Under the pieces are notes generated by a model that made no database searches, was not told the DNA's origin, and worked only from the letters and a program-made list of their open reading frames with translations. A stretch of 64,000 nucleotides of DNA, from assembly GCF_018881505.1 (NCBI RefSeq), contig NZ_JACVQC010000001.1, positions 186,001-250,000 of the forward strand. The letters are read 5' to 3'. The translations under genes and the position numbers were made by a program. The stretch is from Polynucleobacter sp. UK-Mo-2m-Kol15 (GTDB lineage Bacteria; Pseudomonadota; Gammaproteobacteria; Burkholderiales; Burkholderiaceae). Shown piece after piece: positions 28,561 to 34,146 of the stretch (positions within the stretch are counted from its first letter, which is position 1; every line of letters begins with the position of its first letter).

Positions 28561-28646
28561 ACTCTGGTTGCCGATAAAGCAAATCCAGAGTAAAAATTCT
28601 TTGGGTAAATAACGTTAACCCACCCTGAATAAAAGATTTTGCTTTC

Positions 28647-29648
28647 TTAGTCAGGGGTTGCACCTGTGTCTTTAACGACTTTACCCCACCTTTGCGTTTC
28701 GTTATTTAAAAACTCGCGAGCAGCCTCGGGGGATTTGCTTGTTAATACAATAGCGCCTTGCCTTTCTAGCTTATCCCTAATCTCAGGCATCATCATTGTG
28801 GCAACTGTTGCGGTATAAAGCTTATTTACAATATCCCGAGGTGTTCCTGCTGGCACCGCTAAAATTTGCCAGGAACCGCCAGTCAAATCTTTAAATCCAG
28901 CCTCAGAGATGGTGGGAACATTGGGTAACTCAGGCATTCGGTTTGGGCTAGTTACAGCGAGTCCTTTTAATCGACCTGACTTAATAAATTCTTGAGCGGA
29001 GGATAGGGTGACAAACATCATTTGTGTCTCACCGCCAATCATGCCAACCGTTGCAGGACCAGCGCCACCCTTGTAAGGAATATGAGCTAACTTAGTTCCA
29101 GTCAGCCCCATAAAGCGCTCAGTTTGTAGACGATTGGCGCTACCAGAACCGGGAGAGGCATAATTAAATTTACCAGGATTTGCTTTTAGATAGGTAATGA
29201 GTTCAGCGACCGTATTTACCGGAAATGATGCATTTGTGACCAGTGCGCTTGGGACGTCAACCACCTCTGTGATGGGGATAAAATCCTTTAATGGGTTCAC
29301 CTTAATATTTGGGTATAAGGCGGGGTTAATTGCCATCGTTCCAATATTACCTAGAAATAAGGTGTAACCATCTGGCGCAGATTTTGCTGCCATTTCCATC
29401 CCGATATTCCCTGATGCTCCCGGCTTGTTTTCAATAATGATGGGCTGGCCTAAAACTTCTCCTAGTTTTGTCTGCAAAATCCTACCCACTAAATCAGAAG
29501 CTCCGCCTGGCGAGAATGGGATGATCATTTTGATCGGCCTATTTGGATATTCTTGTGCCTGCGCATTCTCCGGCAATCCGATTAAAGTTAAAACGCTACT
29601 TAGTACAAATACAAAACTCCATAATTTATTTATCTTAGACATCATCAA
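28647..29648 (-). CDS. Tripartite tricarboxylate transporter substrate-binding protein (Bug/TctC family), second copy
   Basis: The 333-residue protein has a signal peptide ending about NAQAQ. The family motifs are YPNRPIKMIIPFSPGGASDL, then AHIPYKGGAGPATVGMI, and GLAVTSPNRMPELPNVPT. It differs clearly from the copy at 21109, so this is not a recent duplication. No TctA or TctB is near. It occupies the unit between relics E and D. Confidence 0.92.
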   Translation of the reverse strand: MMMSKINKLWSFVFVLSSVLTLIGLPENAQAQEYPNRPIKMIIPFSPGGASDLVGRILQTKLGEVLGQPIIIENKPGASGNIGMEMAAKSAPDGYTLFLGNIGTMAINPALYPNIKVNPLKDFIPITEVVDVPSALVTNASFPVNTVAELITYLKANPGKFNYASPGSGSANRLQTERFMGLTGTKLAHIPYKGGAGPATVGMIGGETQMMFVTLSSAQEFIKSGRLKGLAVTSPNRMPELPNVPTISEAGFKDLTGGSWQILAVPAGTPRDIVNKLYTATVATMMMPEIRDKLERQGAIVLTSKSPEAAREFLNNETQRWGKVVKDTGATPD

Positions 29649-29774
29649 GGCTCCTTTGAACTGGCTTCAAGTGAAGATTGCGACTAGATACATTTTAATC
29701 ATATAGCACTTGCCCCCTACGGCGATACTCCAAAACCCTGAAAGTAAATCTGCTGATCCAAATGTGAAAGCATC

Positions 29775-29863
29775 TAAAGTTGGTTTTAGTGTTTCTTGGC
29801 GCCCCGGGATGGAATCGAACCAGGACCTCAGGGGATACTTATCCTACCCCTAGACTACTTCCA
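29775..29863 (-). repeat. tRNA-Phe-like relic D
   Basis: On the minus strand the sequence reads CTGGTTCGATTCC then CCCGGGGCGCCAAGAAACAC, matching the tRNA-Phe T-arm, acceptor end and trailer, and continues to AAAACCAACTTTAG, a terminator now broken. The 5' half differs from tRNA-Phe and the acceptor strands do not pair. It covers the last codons of the brnA gene. Confidence 0.7.
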
Positions 29864-30073
29864 GCTAAGGTTCAATTTCTTATGCGAAGCGGCACAATCT
29901 CTCAAATAGAGATTAATGAGGCTTTGATAAGGAATGCCTACCTCTTCTGATATAGATTTGAAGTAGCTCACTGAATCCTCATCCAATCTAATAGTTATAG
30001 GCTTCTTGAGCATAGAAGCATATGGGTTTTTACGAGCTTTTGAGAAATCATATTCTTTACGCATCTTCATCAC
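29855..30073 (-). CDS. brnA: BrnA-like antitoxin
   Basis: Antitoxin of the BrnT/BrnA type, 72 residues. The C-terminal part has the ribbon-helix-helix pattern KPITIRLDEDSVSYFKSISEEVGIPYQSLIN typical of BrnA proteins, and the basic N-terminus should bind DNA or the toxin. It is directly after the toxin gene (2-bp gap). The stop codon lies inside the tRNA-like relic D, so the gene end was probably set by an integration junction. Confidence 0.87.
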   Translation of the reverse strand: MMKMRKEYDFSKARKNPYASMLKKPITIRLDEDSVSYFKSISEEVGIPYQSLINLYLRDCAASHKKLNLSWK

Positions 30074-30075
30074 CT

Positions 30076-30369
30076 TTAATAAGCTTTTGACTCTTTAGGG
30101 GTTGCCTTACGAGCCGAAATGATTCGAACGACATTGTCCTCACTTCGATAGCAATGGCACACCAAAATTACGCGAAGGGAATGGCTCACTCCCAGCAAGA
30201 TAAATCTGTCTTCATCCTCTGAATGGTCCGGATCGGAAATTAACTTAGCACCTTCATCATAAAACACAGATTTTGCTTCTTCAAAAGAAATGCCGTGTTT
30301 CTTTAGATTGGCTGAAGATTTTTTGGGTTCCCATTCAAATCGCAATGAAGTTATATGTACATTGTACAT
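30076..30369 (-). CDS. brnT: BrnT-like ribonuclease toxin
   Basis: Toxin of the RelE-like BrnT family, 97 residues. Family segments are FEWEPKKSSANLKKHGISFE at the N-terminus, the DPDHSEDEDRFILLGVS hairpin and RIISARKATPKESKAY at the end. BrnT enzymes cleave RNA and are neutralised by BrnA. Gene order toxin-antitoxin is as usual. The start codon lies within a palindrome (30352-30372), probably the operator used by the BrnA-BrnT complex. Confidence 0.92.
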   Translation of the reverse strand: MYNVHITSLRFEWEPKKSSANLKKHGISFEEAKSVFYDEGAKLISDPDHSEDEDRFILLGVSHSLRVILVCHCYRSEDNVVRIISARKATPKESKAY

Positions 30370-30372
30370 ATA
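30352..30372. promoter_or_regulatory. Palindrome over the brnT start, probable BrnA operator
   Basis: Nine-bp arms TATATGTAC and GTACATATA are separated by three bases. The brnT start codon is at 30367-30369, inside the right arm. Autoregulation by the antitoxin is known for BrnTA systems; binding at this site is inferred. Confidence 0.65.
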
Positions 30373-30417
30373 TCAATTGGAGCAAGCAACTAGGGTTAAA
30401 AGTCCTAAGTCATATAA

Positions 30418-30530
30418 CCTTATCCGATAGCCCAAACGAAAAAATCACCCGAAAGTGGTTTTAGTGTTTCTTGGTGTCCCGGAGCAGAATCGAACCAGAG
30501 CTGAGGATGTCTGACTCTATCCCGTGACTG
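30418..30530 (-). repeat. tRNA-Phe relic C with terminator
   Basis: Hairpin with two changes from the intact terminator (30445-30460), then on the minus strand a degraded acceptor end and T-arm (CTGGTTCGATTCTGCTCCGGG, read in two parts, then CACCAAGAAACAC). Upstream, CTCTATCCCGTGACTG resembles the tRNA D-arm. The low-side flank is shared with relic G. The histidine kinase stop (TAG, 30517-30519) falls in the D-arm part. Confidence 0.75.
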
Positions 30531-31971
30531 CTGAGGGTAACCTCACTACAAACCTAGCGCCACCGCCAACAGCATCTTCATAGTGGATCGCACCACTATA
30601 TCTAGTGACGATATGCTTACAAAGCCATAGTCCTAGTCCCATACCAGTCTGCTTAGTAGTGCTCAATAACTCAAATAGTTGTGGTTTAAATTCAGCCAGC
30701 ACACCTGTGCCATTGTCAGAAACACTAAGGCAGACTGAATTGCCCGTTTTAACGGCCTCTATAGCAATACGTCGCTGGAGTGTTCCCGAGTTAGCCAAGG
30801 CTTGGGCGGCATTATTAAGCAAATTTAAGATGACTTGTTCAATTTCAGAAGAATTAACTCTAATCACTAAATTATCTTCAACCCGTAATTGAATTTTAAT
30901 GTTCTTAGTCTTAAGCTCAGGTTTAACAATATCTAGAACTTTTGCTATCAAATCACTTAACCGGACTTCTTGAGCATTCGACTCGCCTTCAGTAAATATT
31001 GACCTGAGAGATTTGACAATTGTTGCCGCCCTCTTGTTGTCCTCTTCTAAAGAATCCAAAATCTCTCTGCCCAGCTCGGGATTAAGCGCCCCTTTTTCCA
31101 GCTTCATCTTAAGAAACTGGATATTGAGATTAGAGGCACCAAGTGGTTGATTAAGCTCATGAGCAATTGATGCGGATAGGGCCCCCGTAGCCGCGGTCTT
31201 ATTGGCTTTCATCAAGCCATAGATAAGACGTTCTTTTTCTTTTAAGAGCTCAGTAATTTTTTCATTCTCTTCTTGAGTGTTCTTTAAAACGTTAGCGATT
31301 TGGTTTTCTTTTTTAATCTGCTTTTCTAAGTAAAAACTACCGAGGGCTACATAGATTAATATCGTGCTGCCGTAACCAATCCACAAAAGAGTTAAGGCAA
31401 GAGCATCGTGAGCATATAAAAAGAAATTGGTTTGAGTACTTCCAATCAACACCCAAAGCGTTCTACAAATTTCTCCAATCAAAGTAAACGCTGATAAAAA
31501 AATGAGCCACTTCAATACCTTGGTTTTGTTTGCTTTGTAGTGTTTTACCAGCTCCCATATTTGCCACACCAGAAGCAACTCTTGAGTTATTGTGATTAGG
31601 GCTACACGTTGTTTAAAGGTTTCTGGTAATACCCTCAAGTGGTCATAGTAAAAGAAGATGGCGACTGGAATAAGCCACAATAGAAAGGCTTGTAACTTGG
31701 TAAACGGGCGTTGATTCCAAGAACGGTATAGAAATACCAACAAAAGAATGGAGACAATAAACGAGGTATTAGCTATGGTGAGAAAGAACTTATGGGTCCA
31801 TAAAGCAATGCCAAAACAAAAAGAGGATAGAGAGAAAATACCCAAGCTCAAAGGGTAGTAGATGCTAAATCCATCCCCCTTATTTACTTGATATTGATAT
31901 AGGGCAACAAAAAATAATCCCAGACCAATTAATGAGAAGACAACAAAAAAGATTTGATTCGCCAATTCCAT
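30517..31971 (-). CDS. Membrane sensor histidine kinase
   Basis: The 484-residue protein has an N-terminal part with about seven membrane segments (up to about residue 230), a short coiled coil, then the dimerisation domain with the phospho-acceptor His in ASIAHELNQPLGA. The catalytic ATPase domain has an N box (VILNLLNNAAQAL), a G1 box (VSDNGTGV) and a G2 box (GMGLGLWLCKHI). No response regulator is adjacent. It is preceded by the palindrome shared with the dehalogenase gene and by a second inverted repeat. Confidence 0.92.
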   Translation of the reverse strand: MELANQIFFVVFSLIGLGLFFVALYQYQVNKGDGFSIYYPLSLGIFSLSSFCFGIALWTHKFFLTIANTSFIVSILLLVFLYRSWNQRPFTKLQAFLLWLIPVAIFFYYDHLRVLPETFKQRVALITITQELLLVWQIWELVKHYKANKTKVLKWLIFLSAFTLIGEICRTLWVLIGSTQTNFFLYAHDALALTLLWIGYGSTILIYVALGSFYLEKQIKKENQIANVLKNTQEENEKITELLKEKERLIYGLMKANKTAATGALSASIAHELNQPLGASNLNIQFLKMKLEKGALNPELGREILDSLEEDNKRAATIVKSLRSIFTEGESNAQEVRLSDLIAKVLDIVKPELKTKNIKIQLRVEDNLVIRVNSSEIEQVILNLLNNAAQALANSGTLQRRIAIEAVKTGNSVCLSVSDNGTGVLAEFKPQLFELLSTTKQTGMGLGLWLCKHIVTRYSGAIHYEDAVGGGARFVVRLPSAVTG

Positions 31972-31979
31972 AATTGGAT

Positions 31980-32001
31980 ATTACAGAAAGTAGACTGTAA
32001 T
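31980..32001. promoter_or_regulatory. Inverted repeat next to the histidine kinase start
   Basis: Arms ATTACAG and CTGTAAT with an 8-bp spacer. It begins 9 bp upstream of the kinase start codon (31971) and touches the 17-bp palindrome. It could be a second operator. Confidence 0.4.
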
Positions 32002-32017
32002 GTCGTTTTAAACGACA
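32001..32017. promoter_or_regulatory. 17-bp palindrome upstream of the histidine kinase gene
   Basis: TGTCGTTTTAAACGACA, perfect with one central base. It is identical to the site at 28328-28344 except the central base. Confidence 0.6.
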
Positions 32018-32036
32018 TCTCCATCAAACCCCCAAA

Positions 32037-32136
32037 TGAAAAAACCGCCCGAAGGTGGTTTTGGTGTTTCTTGGTGGCCCGGGGCGGAATCGAACCACCG
32101 ACACAAGGATTTTCAAATATCCTCCGATAGACCGCT
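32037..32136 (-). repeat. tRNA-Phe relic B with terminator
   Basis: The best preserved relic. The terminator hairpin (32045-32060, one change) is followed by the tRNA 3' half, identical to the intact gene from the CCA end (32072) through acceptor, T-arm, variable loop and the 3' side of the anticodon stem. The anticodon loop holds a 3-bp insertion, and only a short D-arm-like piece remains. It cannot fold as a tRNA. Confidence 0.9.
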
Positions 32137-32148
32137 TTCGCTTTGATT

Positions 32149-32236
32149 TCAAGGGCTTGAGTCACCAGTCTTGACTTGTCTAAAAATTGTGCGTCCTTGT
32201 GCTGGTCGAATTTGGTAATGAAATCAGAATCTTGCG
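32149..32236 (-). repeat. Shared coding-like block, copy 3
   Basis: Minus-strand translation QDSDFITKFDQHKDAQFL then DKSRLVTQALE. It is adjacent to the 5' side of relic B, as with the other two copies. Confidence 0.75.
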
Positions 32237-32387
32237 GGGGGCTATTTTTCAGTGCGCACAGATTGTGTTGCCATACCTCTCCAGTCAACTGCCAAAGCAT
32301 CTATTTGGTTACTTTTTTGGGGCGACCAATTAATCTCTTACCAAAAATTGATATAAATCAATGTTTCATAAGCATTAGAGGTTTAGC

Positions 32388-32409
32388 TTAAGGCATTGTT
32401 AAGCCTTAA
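32388..32409. promoter_or_regulatory. Inverted repeat before the first winged-helix regulator gene
   Basis: Arms TTAAGGC and GCCTTAA with an 8-bp spacer, ending eight bases before the start at 32418 and overlapping its ribosome site (AAAGG). It is a plausible autoregulatory operator for the winged-helix protein. Confidence 0.45.
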
Positions 32410-32417
32410 AGGCGTAG

Positions 32418-32741
32418 ATGACTGAACTAAGCAAATACTTTAAGTACCTTGCGATTCTAGAAAAAAGTAATCGTCAGCTAGATTTAAACAATACTGATGT
32501 ATTGATTTTAAATGCCATTGCCAAAGCCAATGATGCGCGAAGCATACTTTATGTGAAAGATTTGTTGTCATTAAAAGAGGTGGCATCGCAAGCAACGATA
32601 CATGGAAGACTAAAGCATTTAGTTGACTCCAAACTCATCACCCTCAAGTCAAATAAAGCTGATGGAAGGCTTAAAGAGGTGGTGCTAACCAAACTTGCCC
32701 ACAAGCGCTATGAAATCTTAAGTAAAGCTATTGAAGACTGA
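32418..32741 (+). CDS. MarR-like winged-helix regulator, copy 1
   Basis: The 107-residue protein has helices around a recognition-helix segment (SQATIHGRLKHLVDSKLITL) and a wing (KADGRLKEVVLT), the MarR-type arrangement. It starts with ATG behind an AAAGG site. It is related to the second copy at 33050-33373, which has the same length. The ligand and targets are unknown. It shares the unit between relic B and the intact tRNA-Phe with a small acidic gene. Confidence 0.8.
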   Translation: MTELSKYFKYLAILEKSNRQLDLNNTDVLILNAIAKANDARSILYVKDLLSLKEVASQATIHGRLKHLVDSKLITLKSNKADGRLKEVVLTKLAHKRYEILSKAIED

Positions 32742-32748
32742 GCAGAGT

Positions 32749-32967
32749 CTATTCAAACAATCCCACAATGTTTTCATGCGCCCAATCAATTAAATCATTG
32801 TTGCCGTCTTTTTCTAACTCAGTCATTAAATCATCGCTTAGAACAACCGCACCATCAGCTTTGACAGAAAATGGAAGAGACTCGTAAGGATACCTTTTGT
32901 CATTGCCGTATAAGTCATAGACTATATCTAGTAATCTGACGGCATTTTCTGCGTGATCATCAGTCAT
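32749..32967 (-). CDS. Hypothetical small acidic protein
   Basis: The 72-residue acidic protein (DDHAENAVRLLDIVYDLYG near the start) has no membrane segment and no recognised motif. It converges with the first winged-helix gene (7-bp gap) and diverges from the second. It may be a partner or inhibitor of the neighbouring regulators. This is inference from position and charge only. Confidence 0.55.
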   Translation of the reverse strand: MTDDHAENAVRLLDIVYDLYGNDKRYPYESLPFSVKADGAVVLSDDLMTELEKDGNNDLIDWAHENIVGLFE

Positions 32968-33049
32968 AAGTTGATCGCAAATTAATTTATAAAATTTATA
33001 AGATGAAATTAGTATATTAGAAGCTAGAAAAGTTTGTTGGAGGGGACAA

Positions 33050-33373
33050 ATTCCAATTAATAAAAAGCTACTGGCTTATATAAAATATCTTAGGCAAGAA
33101 GAGGCTATAAATGAGTTTTATGGCTTAGATAGCAATCAAATTAAAGTTTTGAATGCTATAGCCCTTCTTTGGTGCGACAAAAAGGATAGCAAGGTGGGTG
33201 ATTTATTGGGCCTTGCTAGCATTGCTTCGCCAGCCACAATTCATACAGCCCTCAAAAAATTAACTAGAAAAAAGCTGATTCAATTTAGACCGGCTACTGA
33301 CAGCAGGGCTAGATATGTGGAGCTTACTGAATTGGGCTTAAAACGCTTTAATGATTTAGCCAAAGCAAAATAG
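33050..33373 (+). CDS. MarR-like winged-helix regulator, copy 2, probable ATT start
   Basis: The frame is open from 33002 but has no ATG, GTG or TTG before TTG 33149, which would remove the first helix. A strong GGAGGGG at 33039-33045 sits six bases before ATT 33050 (counted from GGAGG). From that ATT the protein has 107 residues, the same length as copy 1, and aligns along its full length (NAIA at residues 35-38 against 32-35). The recognition region SPATIHTALKKLTRKKLIQF matches copy 1. It ends 18 bp before the tRNA-Phe terminator. Confidence 0.72.
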   Translation: MPINKKLLAYIKYLRQEEAINEFYGLDSNQIKVLNAIALLWCDKKDSKVGDLLGLASIASPATIHTALKKLTRKKLIQFRPATDSRARYVELTELGLKRFNDLAKAK

Positions 33374-33384
33374 ACAATCCAAAT

Positions 33385-33410
33385 GAAAAAACCACCCGAA
33401 GGTGGTTTTG
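33385..33410 (-). terminator. Terminator of tRNA-Phe
   Basis: Stem ACCACC-CGAA-GGTGGT at 33391-33406 followed on the minus strand by a run of six T. The same hairpin is carried by the tRNA-Phe relics of the array. Confidence 0.88.
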
Positions 33411-33418
33411 GTGTTTCT

Positions 33419-33494
33419 TGGTGGCCCGGGGCGGAATCGAACCACCGACACAAGGATTTTCAATCCTCTGCTCTACCGACTGAGCTACCAGGCC
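33419..33494 (-). tRNA. tRNA-Phe (GAA)
   Basis: A complete 76-nt tRNA with encoded CCA. The seven-pair acceptor stem (GGCCTGG with CCGGGCC, one G-U pair), D-arm AGCTC with GAGC, anticodon stem GAGGA with TCCTT around loop anticodon GAA, and T-arm GGTTCGATTCC are all intact. A TATAAT lies at 33505-33510 on the minus strand, a few bases before the transcript start. It is the only intact tRNA in the window and the reference for the relics. Confidence 0.96.
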
Positions 33495-33504
33495 AAGATT
33501 GGAT

Positions 33505-33510
33505 ATTATA
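33505..33510 (-). promoter_or_regulatory. -10 element of tRNA-Phe
   Basis: TATAAT on the minus strand, 11 bp before the mature 5' end of tRNA-Phe. The -35 element is unclear. Confidence 0.6.
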
Positions 33511-33650
33511 AATGAAACTGTGTTTTTGCTGAGAAAATGCTCTTGCTGTGGCCCATCCTGTTGATTATTAGGAATCCTCTGATGATGAGGGCACTTCATT
33601 CGCCATGTTTAAGCTAAATACCCCGTCGTTTTTGGCGCCATTAAATACAA

Positions 33651-33948
33651 TCAAGGCTCTTGTAAATGGTCAACTTCAAAGCAGGTTACTTGTGGCTCTG
33701 TTGTAAACCCATTTTTTATTTGAGACTGAATTGTTGGCAACAAGATATCGCCCAAAAACTTTTCCCAGGATTCTTTTGAGTCATGAACAGCGACAACAGA
33801 ACATCCTCCAGGCGATGGTCCGGCAGCATGTAAGCTGTCCGGCTGGAAGACTTGCGCCACCCTGGGGATGTACGACTGCAATTTCAGCGTCGTATTGAGC
33901 TTTTGTGCCGCCAGGATAAAAAGTAACTATGCAGTAAGGCATATTCAT
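33651..33948 (-). pseudogene. Frameshifted small conserved protein gene
   Basis: The first frame begins MPYCIVTFYPGGTKAQYDAE (ATG 33942 or 33948) and runs into HPQGGASLPAGQ. The continuation HAAGPSPGGCSVVAVHDSKE, then WEKFLGDILLPT, is in another frame and ends at 33651. Joined, they make one compact protein of about 98 residues, with a break of one extra base or two missing bases just after the GQ codons (near 33828). I recognise no named family. The gene is either dead or mis-sequenced. It lies between the intact tRNA-Phe and the FUSC gene. Confidence 0.72.
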
Positions 33949-34146
33949 TTCCGTTAAGTTGTGCATTGATTGACAAAAAAGGATATTAACAGCAAGCGTT
34001 TTAGTGGGCATCTATTGGCCACATAGAGCTCATCACCAACTCAGATCGGTACGACAAAAGATAAAAATTTTACCCAGCTAGAGATCCGTTATATATTAAG
34101 TCCACCTACAAATAATAAAGTTACGCTTACTTAGCTAATCTACAAG

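Noticed and set aside
31929..32300. Minus-strand frame of 123 codons over relic B and the kinase start
   Set aside because: It runs through the tRNA relic, terminator and both palindromes and overlaps the kinase gene. Only the shared block inside it looks coding, and that is listed as a repeat.
33149..33373. Second winged-helix regulator starting at TTG 33149
   Set aside because: It lacks a ribosome site and the first helix, whereas ATT 33050 has both and gives the same length as the paralogue.
24381..33494. Integron-type attC sites or a CRISPR array
   Set aside because: The repeats are tRNA-derived, unevenly spaced by 0.6 to 1.8 kb and lack attC core sites, an intI gene and cas genes.
33348..33599. 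Minus-strand frame across the intact tRNA-Phe gene, with the peptide [13 protein letters not shown]
   Set aside because: It is only the translation of tRNA-Phe and its flanks. The same peptide appears wherever relic B is read, so it is not a protein gene.
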